Shown here in pieces: positions 1-9,337 of a DNA stretch of 64,000 bases (position 1 is the stretch's first letter; each line of letters starts with the position of its first letter). This stretch comes from Stratiformator vulcanicus. GTDB taxonomy: Bacteria; Planctomycetota; Planctomycetia; Planctomycetales; Planctomycetaceae. The stretch lies in contig NZ_CP036268.1 in the NCBI RefSeq assembly GCF_007744515.1, positions 2,147,712-2,211,711 of the forward strand, given 5' to 3'. The translations under genes and the position numbers were made by a program. Below the pieces are notes generated by a model. It ran no database searches. It saw nothing but the letters and a program-made list of their open reading frames with translations, and was not told the origin of the DNA.

Positions 1-1168
1 CATGGCCGATGTAACGCTCGAGAATCCATGCCGCATCATTGAGGATTTCGTCGACCGGTCCGGCGACCTCTCGCATAATCAGCTCGGTGCTTTCGGTCGC
101 AGTTGAAACCTTCTCGGCGACAAGCAATTCAAGCGTGTTCAAAGCGACTGCGACTTCGCGGGTGAACAACTCGAGAAACTGAAGATCGTTCTCATCGAAA
201 GCATGAGTGTGGGGACTTTCGACGTTAAAGACGCCCAGAATTTCATCATGCAGTGTGAGAGGAACCGTCAGTGAACTCCGGGCACCTTCTGCCCCAGGGA
301 GATAGAGCGGGTCCTCCTCGGTGTCTTCACACAAATAGCTCTTCCCGGTTGCCGCGACGAATCCCGTGACACCATTTCCGGTCGGATCGGCAAAGAGTCG
401 CCGCGACTCGGCTTCGGGACGCATGCCCACGCTCAGCAGCGGGTCGAGCCGACGTGACTTCGGGTCGAGCAGGCGAATCTCGGCCGTCTCGAATTCGAGC
501 AAGTCTTGCGTGTAATGCAGAATGCGGGCTTTGAGCAGTTCGATTCGATCGTCGACCGACATGTCGACAAGGTCGGCAGGAGCCAGATCACCAAGGTCGA
601 AGCCGGCCTGATGGATTGCGTGCAATTTCTGACGCTGCAGCACTTCATCGGAGACGTCGTGAACCACCGCGGCGAGATTGCCCGGATTATCTCCGTCGTC
701 GAGGATCGGTCGAGCGTGTACCTCGAAGTATGTTTTCTCGCCGACTCGCAATGTGCTTTTGGCGGGTTCGCCGGTGGCAAGGGCGGTGTGAAACGGACAG
801 AAATCGGGCCCGATCAACTCCGGATTGCCGAAGCAGTCGTAGAACGCCTTACCGTACCCGTCGCCGGCCGTCCCGCTGAGCCGCTGAAACTGCGAATTCG
901 ACCAGAGGATCTGCAGGTCTTGATTGAGCAGCACAAAACCGTCGGGGAGTTGCTCCAGCATCCCGCCGGCGTGAAGCAGCGAGCCGGGGCTGGAGGCATC
1001 GTCACCGGTGAGAAATATTCCCGCGAATGGCTCCAAGCGGAGCATCGCCAGACCGTCCTCGAACGTCGACGGGTGGACGACCTCGTAATGATCGCCGAAC
1101 CCCGCGAGTGCGTCAGAGGACGCTGTGCCGTTTTTTCCGAAAACCAATAACCGCGGCCGATCGGTCAC
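1..1168 (-). CDS. PAS/GAF-domain signalling protein (3' end outside window)
   Basis: The minus-strand frame is open from a GTG at 1168 to the window edge, giving about 389 codons without a stop. The first 55 or so residues (LLVFGKNG near the start) resemble a degenerate receiver fold. A PAS-like segment follows (LPDGFVLLNQDLQILWSN), and then a GAF domain with GVTGFVAATGKSYLCEDTEE and SSLTVPLTLHDEILGVFNVE. The last residues seen (REVAGPVDEILNDAAWILE) could begin a dimerisation helix, but I see no clear H-box, so whether the output is a histidine kinase, a phosphatase or something else lies off the window. The start could also be GTG at 1177, since the frame stays open upstream. The PAS-plus-GAF architecture is well supported; the output function is unknown. 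Confidence 0.75.
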   Translation of the reverse strand, partial: MTDRPRLLVFGKNGTASSDALAGFGDHYEVVHPSTFEDGLAMLRLEPFAGIFLTGDDASSPGSLLHAGGMLEQLPDGFVLLNQDLQILWSNSQFQRLSGTAGDGYGKAFYDCFGNPELIGPDFCPFHTALATGEPAKSTLRVGEKTYFEVHARPILDDGDNPGNLAAVVHDVSDEVLQRQKLHAIHQAGFDLGDLAPADLVDMSVDDRIELLKARILHYTQDLLEFETAEIRLLDPKSRRLDPLLSVGMRPEAESRRLFADPTGNGVTGFVAATGKSYLCEDTEEDPLYLPGAEGARSSLTVPLTLHDEILGVFNVESPHTHAFDENDLQFLELFTREVAVALNTLELLVAEKVSTATESTELIMREVAGPVDEILNDAAWILERYIGH

Positions 1169-1503
1169 GGGCCTCACCCAATCGAAAATAGCGCGAACAA
1201 CAGCAGTATAGAGACTGCCCAATTTCCCGACAACGAGAGATATCACAGGGCCGACGCCTTATCATGTGTTGATGTATCGGGTTGCGCCGAGCTACGCGTT
1301 GCAAAGTTGTGGAATTCTCAGACATCGACACGTTTGTATAGAGCAGATTCCTGCTATCTGTGGCGGCTTTAGGACGCACAACGCCTGCAAATTCTTACGA
1401 ATCGCCGCCGGAAACCGCTCTACTTACGGGGTATTTGCATTAGCCCAACCCGGTCCGCCACAACGCGTCATCGCCGGCGACGAAATCAACTCGGTCGAAC
1501 GCA
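1169..1503. other. Intergenic region, nothing recognised
   Basis: This 335-bp gap lies between the start of the PAS/GAF gene and the stop of ychF. The short open frames here have no recognisable motif or ribosome-binding site, and I see no tRNA or clear terminator. It presumably carries the PAS/GAF promoter. Confidence 0.5.
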
Positions 1504-2592
1504 TCAGACGTTGAATAGGAAGTGGCAGACGTCCCCGTCTCGCATCGAATAGCTCTTGCCCTCGACCCGCATCCGTCCGGCCTCGCGGATCGCTTTTTCC
1601 GATTTCAGTTCTTCGAGATCGTCGACGGAGTAGACTTCGACGCGGATGAAGCCGCGCTGAAAGTCGGTGTGAATGACGCCCGCCGCTTCCGGAGCGGTCG
1701 CCCCGATGGGAACCGTCCAAGCCCGAATTTCCTTCGGTCCGGCCGTGAAGTAACTCTGCAGGCCGAGTGTGCGATAGGTCCCGCGCGCGAGTACGGCCAG
1801 CGCCGGTTCCTCCAACCCGACACTCTCGAGCATCTCGGCCCGATCGGCCTCATCGAGTTCAGCCAGTTCGGCTTCGAGTTGACCGCACACGGGGACCACC
1901 TCGCCTCCCTCCTCGGCGGCACGCTGACGGACGCGCTCGACCAGTTCGCTTTCGCCGGTCAGATCGTCTTCACCGACATTGGCGACGTACAGCACCTTCT
2001 TCGCTGTGATGAGTTGCAGGCTCTTCAGTGTTTTCCGGTCCTCGGGGTCGGCAAATTCCATCTGCCGCGCCGGTTTGCCTTCGTCCAGATGGGCTTCGAT
2101 TTTCTCCAGGAAGGCGACTTTCGCTTTGGCGTCTTTGTCGCCACTGCGGGTCAATCGCGCGGCCTTATCTTTGGCAGAACCGACCGCCTGCAGGTCGGCG
2201 AGGATGAGTTCGGTCTCGATCGTTTCGATGTCGCGAATCGGGTCGACCGAACCGTCGACGTGGGTGATCTCGCCTTCGAAGCACCGGACCACATGCAGAA
2301 TCGCGTCGACTTCGCGAATGTGCGATAGGAATTTATTCCCGAGGCCTTCTCCTTCCGAAGCGCCTTTGACCAGCCCCGCGATATCAACGAGTCGCAAAAT
2401 CGCGGGCACGACCTTTTCGGTCGGAATGTGCGCTTGAATCTCGCCGAGCCGCTGATCGGGAACGGCGACCACTCCGACGTTCGGCTCGATTGTGCAGAAT
2501 GGATAATTCTCGCTGGGAATGCCTGCGGCAGTCAGCGCATTAAATAGCGTCGACTTCCCGACATTCGGCAGTCCGACAATACCGGCTTCCAT
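1504..2592 (-). CDS. ychF: Redox-regulated ribosome-binding ATPase YchF (OLA1 family)
   Basis: The 362-residue product matches the usual YchF length (about 363). The P-loop GLPNVGKST sits at residues 7-15, the Walker B/G3 region reads [19 protein letters not shown] near residue 70, and NVGEDD replaces the NKxD guanine-specificity motif, which is why this family prefers ATP. The C-terminal TGS domain is visible ([19 protein letters not shown] to the end). The protein binds ribosomes and is linked to stress responses in other bacteria. It is the last gene of a minus-strand series, 98 bp after yraN. That gap holds heptamer repeats at 2603-2630 and 2661-2688. The ATG start fits the family N-terminus exactly. 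Confidence 0.96.
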   Translation of the reverse strand: MEAGIVGLPNVGKSTLFNALTAAGIPSENYPFCTIEPNVGVVAVPDQRLGEIQAHIPTEKVVPAILRLVDIAGLVKGASEGEGLGNKFLSHIREVDAILHVVRCFEGEITHVDGSVDPIRDIETIETELILADLQAVGSAKDKAARLTRSGDKDAKAKVAFLEKIEAHLDEGKPARQMEFADPEDRKTLKSLQLITAKKVLYVANVGEDDLTGESELVERVRQRAAEEGGEVVPVCGQLEAELAELDEADRAEMLESVGLEEPALAVLARGTYRTLGLQSYFTAGPKEIRAWTVPIGATAPEAAGVIHTDFQRGFIRVEVYSVDDLEELKSEKAIREAGRMRVEGKSYSMRDGDVCHFLFNV

Positions 2593-2602
2593 GGATGAAT
2601 AA

Positions 2603-2688
2603 GGCTAGGGGCTAGGGGCCAGAGGCAAGCGGAACGACCAAAACCGTGGCAGCCTTTACTCTAGCCACTAGCCGTTAAGCACTCGCCT
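2603..2688. repeat. Inverted pair of heptanucleotide arrays
   Basis: Two short arrays with 7-bp periodicity lie between ychF and yraN. The left arm (2603-2630) reads GGCTAGG, GGCTAGG, GGCCAGA, GGCAAGC. The right arm (2661-2688) reads CTAGCCA, CTAGCCG, TTAAGCA, CTCGCCT, which on the other strand gives the same GGCTAG core. The arms are therefore inverted around about 30 bp. The same design recurs at 27334-27480 and 40044-40125. Confidence 0.6.
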
Positions 2689-2690
2689 CC

Positions 2691-3089
2691 TTAGGAATAC
2701 ATGCCGTCGATGCCCGTGGGCTCGAACGCGTTGGGATAGTAATCGATCTGCGGTCGTTTCGCGCCTTCGGGCCAAGTCACGGAAATCACGTCGAATCGGG
2801 AGGGGCGGTCGAGCCAGTTCCGCTGCTTGAGGTACGAGATCGCGATCCGCGTGAGTTGCCGACGTTTGGCCGCTGTCACCGCTTCGGCCGGATGCCCCTT
2901 GTCCCAGGATCGTCGGGCCTTCACTTCCACGAACGCGATCGTTCCGTGATCGTCCGCAATCAGGTCAACTTCGCCGAGTTGGCTGCGATACTGGCGGGCG
3001 ATAATTCGCAGTCCACGAGCCTTCAGGAATCGAGCCGCAGCCCGTTCGCCACGGTTGCCGAACACACGATTGACCAACCCGCGAAGCAT
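2691..3089 (-). CDS. yraN: YraN / UPF0102 family endonuclease-like protein
   Basis: The 132-residue product is typical of the family in length. It shows NRGERAAARFLKARGLRI near the N-terminus and GEVDLIADD followed by FVEVKARR, which is the D...ExK core of the restriction-endonuclease-like fold. The family is widespread, often sits next to ribosomal and tRNA-modification genes, and has no agreed biochemical role. Here it lies 35 bp downstream of a YtpQ-like gene in the rplS-to-ychF series. The ATG at 3089 is the only sensible start. Confidence 0.92.
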   Translation of the reverse strand: MLRGLVNRVFGNRGERAAARFLKARGLRIIARQYRSQLGEVDLIADDHGTIAFVEVKARRSWDKGHPAEAVTAAKRRQLTRIAISYLKQRNWLDRPSRFDVISVTWPEGAKRPQIDYYPNAFEPTGIDGMYS

Positions 3090-3124
3090 CGTCGTTCTCT
3101 TGCTAAACGCTCAGATCGGGACGC

Positions 3125-4354
3125 TCAAAATCCCGCCAGCCGCGAGTCAACGCCCAACTGTTTTAACTGGGCCTCGTCCGGGAAGTCACGCACCCGGTAT
3201 CGCGGCGGATACAGGTCTTCGACCAGCTCCATGAGGTTGCCCACTTCGGCTCGAACGGAATCAAACCGAGCCGCCGCGAGCGGCGGTGCATCTGCTTTGT
3301 CTTTGAGCAGCAGATATTCTGCTTGCGGAAGGATGGAGTCGACCCCCTTGGACCAGAGCGCGAGTTCAATCGACTCTCCGCTTTCCTTCGCTTTGAGCGC
3401 GATGTAGTTGGCGAAAAAGACATCTTCGCCGCGTTGCTCGTAAAGCTCTTGTAGCAAAGGAAGCTGATCATTGTAGGTGCTCGCGAGATAGCCGGTTTGA
3501 AGCTCCCTCAAGCGCGAGTAAGAGGGATGCCCAACGGGGAAATCCCAATCTTCCCAATGTCCGTCTTCAAAGATGAGGGGGAAGGGACTCAGAGGCCGCG
3601 GTTCTTCCGTCAGTGCCGTCTCGCCAAGTTCAACCAATAGCCGCAAGCCCTCGGAATCTTCGGAGCCGGTGAGAAACAGGCTGTCGCGATTTCCGACCAG
3701 CACCACCGGTCGGCCCTTCAAATCAAGTCGCTCGAACTGTTCGACGAGGATCAACCGGGACGAGTCGTAGTGGTCACCGGTGTTGAAGATGTAGAAACCT
3801 TCGCCCGTGCCCATCAGCGCGAAGGGAATCTGCTCCAACTCATGCTTCGCCGCTTCCAATGCTTCGTAAATTGTGATCCCCCACGACTCCAACCGTTCGT
3901 CGGGGATCGACTGCATCGCACGCGGTAGGTCGTAGACGAGCCCGAGATAAAGGTGCTCGCCGAGCGGCATCAGCGGGCCGCCGACATCGCCGGGGCCGCC
4001 CTTGAGTCGGCTCTTGAGCCGGGGCAGATCGAGTCCGGCCCGCGACCATACCTTGGGGCGGATATCGGGCTTGGCGTCTTCCCATTCCTCGGGTGGTTCG
4101 AGCCGAGCAGATAGAATCGCCCGCACAATCGTGTCGATATGCTCTTTGCGAGCCGAGCGATCGAGCGTCCGATGCTCGGCGTAGAAGTTGGCCAGATTGA
4201 CGACGTGGTCAGGTTGCTCGACCACAATCGAAAACTGCTCGCGATCGTACGCCGGATCGAGTTCGGCCCCGGCTTGGCGAAACCGTCGACAGACCGCTTT
4301 CGCGAATTCGTCGGGCGACGGAGGTCGGCCGAGAAGTCGCCCGAGCAGTCCCAT
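3125..4354 (-). CDS. Hypothetical protein, possibly DUF1444 (YtpQ)-like
   Basis: The 409-residue product looks soluble: I see no signal peptide or membrane segment after the short hydrophobic start MGLLGRLLGR. The opening (SPDEFAKAVCRRFRQAGAEL, then FSIVVEQPDHVVNLANFYAEH) resembles the YtpQ/DUF1444 N-terminus. The middle carries LILVEQFERLDLKGRPVVLV, and the C-terminal half is helical and rich in Glu and Leu. No catalytic motif is evident. It lies between rplS and yraN on the same strand, and its start is 170 bp beyond the rplS stop, so it may be co-transcribed. The YtpQ assignment is tentative; the coding call itself is firm. Confidence 0.75.
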   Translation of the reverse strand: MGLLGRLLGRPPSPDEFAKAVCRRFRQAGAELDPAYDREQFSIVVEQPDHVVNLANFYAEHRTLDRSARKEHIDTIVRAILSARLEPPEEWEDAKPDIRPKVWSRAGLDLPRLKSRLKGGPGDVGGPLMPLGEHLYLGLVYDLPRAMQSIPDERLESWGITIYEALEAAKHELEQIPFALMGTGEGFYIFNTGDHYDSSRLILVEQFERLDLKGRPVVLVGNRDSLFLTGSEDSEGLRLLVELGETALTEEPRPLSPFPLIFEDGHWEDWDFPVGHPSYSRLRELQTGYLASTYNDQLPLLQELYEQRGEDVFFANYIALKAKESGESIELALWSKGVDSILPQAEYLLLKDKADAPPLAAARFDSVRAEVGNLMELVEDLYPPRYRVRDFPDEAQLKQLGVDSRLAGF

Positions 4355-4524
4355 CGTTCGCCTTTATTCAAAGCAGATTCACGAAATCCAATTGGGCTAA
4401 AGCGACGGCCGACGTTCCGGTCCGCAACTGGCCGACGCTTAGCCGTTCGCGCGAGCGATAAGCGATTCAGCCCGCCGGGGCCGAGGCCCCAGGCGAGACT
4501 GCGCTACTCGCATTCGCAACACGA

Positions 4525-4977
4525 TCAGCCGGCCGATTCTGCTTTTTTCTTCTTCTTCGGTTTTTTACCGGCCCGCTTCACCGTCTTCTTGTGGGCGGTT
4601 GCTTCAGCGGCTTCAGCTTCCCAAGGCTTCGGCTGACGCTCACGCAGCCGGACCGCTTTGCCGATTCGATCTCGCAGATAGAACAGCTTGGCTCGTCGGA
4701 CATGGCCGTGCCGTTTAATCACCAATTCGGCGATCTTCGGGCTGTGAACCGGAAAGGTCCGCTCGACACCTTCGCCGGAAACAACGCGACGGACCGTGAA
4801 ACTCTCGCGGGTTCCACTGCCGCGGCGGGCGATGATCGTGCCGTTGAAGATTTGAATTCGCTCTTTGTTGCCTTCGAGAATTCGGCAATGCACGTCGACC
4901 GTGTCGCCGACGGCGAAGTTGAGCTTCTTTTCCCGCAGGCTCGGCTGCTCGGCTGCGTCGAGAAGTGGATGTTGCAT
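4525..4977 (-). CDS. rplS: 50S ribosomal protein L19
   Basis: The start is the ATG at 4977 (MQHPLLDAAEQPSLREKK), preceded by GGAAAGG. A longer frame to 5040 has no comparable binding site. The core is typical of L19: FAVGDTVDVHCRILEGNKER, FNGTIIARRGSGTRESFTVR, then AKLFYLRDRIGKAVRLRE. A strongly basic tail (KKPKKKKKAESAG) extends the protein to 150 residues, longer than the usual 115 or so. L19 lies at the 30S/50S interface. It follows trmD as in many bacteria. Confidence 0.95.
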   Translation of the reverse strand: MQHPLLDAAEQPSLREKKLNFAVGDTVDVHCRILEGNKERIQIFNGTIIARRGSGTRESFTVRRVVSGEGVERTFPVHSPKIAELVIKRHGHVRRAKLFYLRDRIGKAVRLRERQPKPWEAEAAEATAHKKTVKRAGKKPKKKKKAESAG

Positions 4978-5120
4978 GATTGGCCTTTCCGGCGTCGGTA
5001 CTATCGACCGGCTTTTCTGTAATGTCGTAACTCTAATCAATTTGTCCGCCGAAGATCGAGCATCAAAGATCGGAGATAGCGTTCTTCAAATCGCTAATCT
5101 CTGTCTTCAAGCTCCCACCT

Positions 5121-5834
5121 TCAGCCTGCGTCGTCTTGCGATTGCTGTTGAATCAAATCCGCTCGCCGTTCCTTCGTCCGTTGCAGGCTCTGTTCTGCCC
5201 GCCAGCGGGCAACCTCTTCGTGGTTTCCCCCGATGAGGACCTCGGGCACCGTCATGCCGCGGTACTCGCGTGGTCGCGTGTACTGCGGGTATTCGAGCAA
5301 ACCCGACTCGGAAAAGGAATCGTACTTACTACTCGTTTCGTCTCCCAACACGCCCGGCAAAAGCCGGACGACGCTGTCGATCACCACCATCGCCGCGACT
5401 TCGCCCCCGTTGAGGACGAAATCACCGATGGAAACTTCTCGCGGCTTCAAACCCAATCGAATCCGCTCATCAAATCCTTCGTATCGACCGCAAAGCAGGA
5501 TGACCCGTTTCCGGGTCGCCAGTTCGGCGGCCAATTGCTGGTCAAGTCGTTCTCCCTGCGGTGTCAGTGAGATTAACTCGTCCGGCTCGTCGTTTTCATC
5601 GTCAACCTGCCTGACCGCCTCGACACAGTCGAAGACGGGCTGGCAGCGGATCAGCATCCCCGGCCCGCCGCCGAAAGGCCGATCGTCGACCTTATTGTGC
5701 TTGTCGTCGGTGTAATCTCGGAAGTCCCAGCGATGAACTGAGACCAGTTCGCGATCAATCGCCCGCTTCAAAATGCTCTGCCCGAGATAACTCTCGAACA
5801 TTTCGGGGAAGAGCGTGCAGACGTCGAATCGCAT
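5121..5834 (-). CDS. trmD: tRNA (guanine-37-N1)-methyltransferase
   Basis: TrmD methylates N1 of G37 in tRNAs reading CNN codons, using S-adenosylmethionine, and so prevents +1 frameshifting. The 237-residue protein has the expected N-terminus MRFDVCTLFPEMF, the motif DRPFGGGPGMLI, and the SPOUT trefoil-knot signature LLCGRYEGFDERI followed by EVSIGDFVLNGGEVAAM. The C-terminal helical domain ends with GGNHEEVARWRAEQSLQRT. The order rpsP-trmD-rplS is conserved, but rimM, which usually sits before trmD, is absent; the 134 bp to rpsP hold no gene. Confidence 0.97.
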   Translation of the reverse strand: MRFDVCTLFPEMFESYLGQSILKRAIDRELVSVHRWDFRDYTDDKHNKVDDRPFGGGPGMLIRCQPVFDCVEAVRQVDDENDEPDELISLTPQGERLDQQLAAELATRKRVILLCGRYEGFDERIRLGLKPREVSIGDFVLNGGEVAAMVVIDSVVRLLPGVLGDETSSKYDSFSESGLLEYPQYTRPREYRGMTVPEVLIGGNHEEVARWRAEQSLQRTKERRADLIQQQSQDDAG

Positions 5835-5968
5835 GTCGGTTGAGGAGGTCAGGGATCGGAGATTGAAGATTCGCAGGCAGAACCGGCTTCAAACTTCGGG
5901 GCTAGTTGGCCCGGACCGTTTCTATATCCAAACTCCCATCTCCAGTTCGAAAGCAGCTCGAACTGCAC

Positions 5969-6355
5969 TCAGCTCTCGCCGCCTTCGCTTTCCCCTTCCG
6001 CGGTTGCTTCCGCCGTCTCGCCTTCGCCCGACTCTGCCGCTTCTTCGGCCGGCTTCTCCGGCTCCTTCTGCGGTGTCAGCGGCGGAGGCGTCTTCACGCT
6101 ACCGAATTTGTTGGTGCGGACCTTCTTGATAAGCACGGCGACTTTTTCGGTCGGCAATGCTCCCCGCGACATCCAGTGGTCGATGCGCTCCATGTCCAGC
6201 GTCACACGGGCCGATTTGTCACGGACCATCGGATCGTAATGACCGACCTCTTCAATCGCCTGACCGTTCCGCTTCTGGCGAGAGTCCATGATGCAGATGC
6301 GGTAATACGGGCGGTGGGTTCGCCCCAGTCGTTTCATTCGGATTCGAACTGCCAT
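5969..6355 (-). CDS. rpsP: 30S ribosomal protein S16
   Basis: The N-terminal 80 residues match S16 (MAVRIRMKRLGRTHRPYYRI, VGHYDPMVRD, then RIDHWMSRGALPTEKVAVLI). The C-terminal tail is rich in Glu, Pro and Ala (EPEKPAEEAAESGEGE) and extends the protein to 128 residues against about 80 in Escherichia coli. S16 is an early-binding small-subunit protein. It sits 204 bp downstream of ffh and 134 bp upstream of trmD on the same strand. The ATG at 6355 is unambiguous. Confidence 0.96.
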   Translation of the reverse strand: MAVRIRMKRLGRTHRPYYRICIMDSRQKRNGQAIEEVGHYDPMVRDKSARVTLDMERIDHWMSRGALPTEKVAVLIKKVRTNKFGSVKTPPPLTPQKEPEKPAEEAAESGEGETAEATAEGESEGGES

Positions 6356-6559
6356 TGGGTATCGCTGCCTTCTTCAAAATTACGAAGTACTGACGTGTGT
6401 TCTCACTGAAATTTCATGGTCAAATTAGGGCGTTGATGAAGGACCCGCCTTCGATTTTGTCGCCCCTGCGTTGATCCACCGGCTTCAAACTTCTGTCACT
6501 CATCCTCTGTCTGATCTCGCTGGGCACTAGCGAACGACTCGCCGACGTCCGGTACTCGC

Positions 6560-8071
6560 TCACCGCTTCTTCTTCCGCTGTTTCTTGGCTCGCTGACGTT
6601 CTTTCTTCTTCTTCTCTCGCAAACTGGCTTTGTCCTGCGGGCCCCGTTTGCTGCGCTGCTTGTCTTGCGCGATTCGACCGCCGGGGTTGGCGGCCGCCTG
6701 ACCGGCCATCTCCTGCACGGCCTTCATTCTGTCTCGCATGCTGCCTTTTTGCGAGATGCCCTGCATCGCGCCGGCCATGCCTTTGAAGTCTTTGAGCAAC
6801 TTATTGACGTCGGCCGGGTCGCTACCGGCTCCGCGGGCTATGCGATTGCGTCGGCTGCGGTCGATTTGGTCCGGGTTGCGACGTTCGTCGGGAGTCATCG
6901 CGTCGATGATGCCGCCGACGTGTCGCAATTCCTTTTCCATATCGACGTTGGGGTCGAGGTCGGCCATCTGACCCATGCCGGGAATCATTTTCATGATGCT
7001 CCGCATGGAGCCGAGCTTCCCGATCATCCCCATCTGCTTGCGGAAATCGTTGAGGTCGAACTTGCCCTCAGCCATTTTCCGCTGGGCGTCTTCAAGCTCT
7101 TCGCCATCGAACTCGCGCTGGGCCTTCTCCAGCAGCGTGCCCATGTCCCCGCCACCGAGGATCCGCTGCGCCATTCGCGTCGGGTGAAATGCCTCAAGTC
7201 CGTCAAGCGTTTCGCCCGTTCCGATGAACTTAAGCGGGACACCGGTCACGGCCCGAATCGACAACGCCGCACCGCCGCGCGTGTCACCATCGGTCTTGGT
7301 GAGGATCACGCCGTCAAGTTCGAGGGCATCATTAAACGCGATCGCGCTGTTGACGGCATCCTGACCCGTCATTGCGTCGGCAACATAGATGGCCGAATCG
7401 GGAGCGCATTTATTGTCGATCTGACGCAGTTCGCGCATCAGGTCGTCATCGACGTGCAGACGACCGGCCGTATCGAGAATGACGACCTGGGCCCCGGACT
7501 TCCTGGCGTGCTTGACGCCGTTGCGGCAGACCTGAACCGGACTGCTGCTCGCCGGGTCCTCGGCGTAGACTTCGACGTCGAGCTGACCGCCGAGCGTCTT
7601 GAGTTGTTCGATCGCCGCGGGTCGCTGAAGGTCGGCCGCGACGAGGACGGTTTCAAGCTTCTCCTGCTTGAGCGCCCGCGCGAGCTTGCCGCAGGTGGTC
7701 GTTTTACCCGAACCCTGCAGGCCGCACATCATAATGACGGTCAGGCCGTCGCGCTTCACGCCCAGTTCAGCCGACGTGGGTCGCGGCGAGAACTCCGATT
7801 CCCTCGGATCGCCGCCGAGCAGGAGTACCAACTCCTGATAGACGATCCCGACAATCTGTTCGCTCGGGCGGAGCGACTTAAGCACTTTGTCGCCGACGGC
7901 CTGCTCGGTGACCCGCTTCATAAAGTCGCGGGCGACATCGTAGTTGACGTCCGCTTCGAGCAGCGCCTGCCGAACCTGCTTCATCCCCTCGCGGATGTTC
8001 GCCTCATTGAGGCGTCCACGGTTGATGGAGGAAAAGGCGTCGTTGAGTTTTCCGGTGATCGAGTCGAACAT
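6560..8071 (-). CDS. ffh: Signal recognition particle protein Ffh (SRP54)
   Basis: This GTPase binds signal sequences and SRP RNA and targets nascent membrane proteins to FtsY and SecYEG. The 503 residues begin with the N domain ([16 protein letters not shown]). The G domain shows [44 protein letters not shown] and FIGTGE. The methionine-rich M domain includes [19 protein letters not shown] and [20 protein letters not shown]. The C-terminus is a long Lys/Arg tract ([17 protein letters not shown]), longer than in E. coli. It heads the ffh-rpsP-trmD-rplS cluster. SRP RNA was not found in this window. Confidence 0.97.
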   Translation of the reverse strand: MFDSITGKLNDAFSSINRGRLNEANIREGMKQVRQALLEADVNYDVARDFMKRVTEQAVGDKVLKSLRPSEQIVGIVYQELVLLLGGDPRESEFSPRPTSAELGVKRDGLTVIMMCGLQGSGKTTTCGKLARALKQEKLETVLVAADLQRPAAIEQLKTLGGQLDVEVYAEDPASSSPVQVCRNGVKHARKSGAQVVILDTAGRLHVDDDLMRELRQIDNKCAPDSAIYVADAMTGQDAVNSAIAFNDALELDGVILTKTDGDTRGGAALSIRAVTGVPLKFIGTGETLDGLEAFHPTRMAQRILGGGDMGTLLEKAQREFDGEELEDAQRKMAEGKFDLNDFRKQMGMIGKLGSMRSIMKMIPGMGQMADLDPNVDMEKELRHVGGIIDAMTPDERRNPDQIDRSRRNRIARGAGSDPADVNKLLKDFKGMAGAMQGISQKGSMRDRMKAVQEMAGQAAANPGGRIAQDKQRSKRGPQDKASLREKKKKERQRAKKQRKKKR

Positions 8072-8258
8072 CGGACCAGTTCGGCACTTAGGTCAATCGT
8101 CGGCAACCGGCCGACAACAAAAGAGTTCCCGCGGGGCAGACCGGGATCGCGAATCCCGAGCGGGGAATCACGTAGCATATCGGGGGGGATTCGATCGGGC
8201 AACGGAACCGACAACATCGCAATGCCGTTTCGCCGCGACCTTCGGAAAGCGCCGCGAA

Positions 8259-9161
8259 CTAACGCCCCTTCGCCGCCAATAGGCTTGGGTCGTGTACATC
8301 GGCGAGGACGGCATCGGCGAACTCTTCGCGGCCCTGCTTTCGCAGCGCCGCAGCCAAGTGCAGTCGCCAGGCATCGGCGACGTTTCGCGTGTCGGCCCGT
8401 TCGATGATTCGCCCGGCGCACTGCTCGACGCGGTCGTAGCGGTCGGCATGGGCGAAGGCCATCACGGCGCGCTGCAGCAGATTGAACTCCGAGTGGTAGT
8501 CGATCTTGCTCGGATTCGCCGCATCGAGGTTCGGCAGCAGATACGCCTCGGCGACAAGTTCGGCGAGTACATAGTCCTTCTGCTGAAGGACCGCCGTCGA
8601 CATGATGCGGGTCACGATCCCCAGCCCGCTGCGTCGAACTCGCAGGTCGTCCTGCGCGAATAACTGCTCGGCGATGCCAAGGTGGCGGGCCATGATCAGG
8701 TAACGGTCCTTCTTCTTTTTCGCCGCGGCGAACTCCTTGACCGCGTGCCACGGGTTGGCGGGCTCTCCCTCGGGAATGCTCACCCGAGGCAACTTCCGCA
8801 GCCCGGTCTCCCGCAGCAAATGCTCTTCCACCTGCCGCTGCACCTGTGCCAACTCAGCCCCGGCGAGCGGAACGAGGGGAGCGGGCTTGGGCGCGACCGG
8901 CTCCGGCAACGGCTGCGGTTCATCCAACGCCGGCTCAACCACGGCAACCGGTTCGCTCGTCGCTTCCTCCGCCACGACCTCTTCCGGCTCCGCGACCGCC
9001 GGCAGCTCAATCATCCCCGCCGGCTCAGCCACCGGCGGCGCCGGCTGCACGACCGAAGGCGCACCATTATTAGTCGTCGGGCGAGCCAAGTGAATCGCGA
9101 CACCGCCGATGAGACAGAGGGCGATGACTGCGATCAGGTTTCGGAGGGAGGGGGTGAGCAT
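8259..9161 (-). CDS. Hypothetical membrane-anchored protein
   Basis: The 300-residue product starts with one membrane segment (LIAVIALCLIGGVAIHLA, about residues 9-26). A linker rich in Pro, Glu, Ala and Val (residues 30-100, with PVAEPAGMIELPAVAEPEE) is followed by a helical domain of about 190 residues with repeat-like Ala/Leu helices, possibly TPR-like. This suggests an N-in anchor with the helical domain in the periplasm. It lies 187 bp upstream of ffh on the same strand. No catalytic motif is seen and the function is unknown. Confidence 0.7.
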   Translation of the reverse strand: MLTPSLRNLIAVIALCLIGGVAIHLARPTTNNGAPSVVQPAPPVAEPAGMIELPAVAEPEEVVAEEATSEPVAVVEPALDEPQPLPEPVAPKPAPLVPLAGAELAQVQRQVEEHLLRETGLRKLPRVSIPEGEPANPWHAVKEFAAAKKKKDRYLIMARHLGIAEQLFAQDDLRVRRSGLGIVTRIMSTAVLQQKDYVLAELVAEAYLLPNLDAANPSKIDYHSEFNLLQRAVMAFAHADRYDRVEQCAGRIIERADTRNVADAWRLHLAAALRKQGREEFADAVLADVHDPSLLAAKGR

Positions 9162-9337
9162 ACGTGGTCAAATAATTGAGGAAATGGCGATGTGACGTAG
9201 CCAGGTTCAAATTAAAAAACACGGCGGCATATACATGCAGCTATAAGATATCCGTGTCCCGATTAGCCTCCCGCCAATCATTTAAAATGAAAGCTGACAC
9301 ACTATTGAAGACGGCAATTTCGGCTGCACATGAATTG

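Noticed and set aside
506-1150. Plus-strand 214-codon open frame
   Set aside because: It lies opposite the PAS/GAF gene, whose minus-strand translation has clear domain motifs; the plus frame has none.
6665-8407. Plus-strand 580-codon open frame
   Set aside because: It is the complement of ffh and its neighbour; GC-rich sequence leaves long antisense frames, and it shows no domain.
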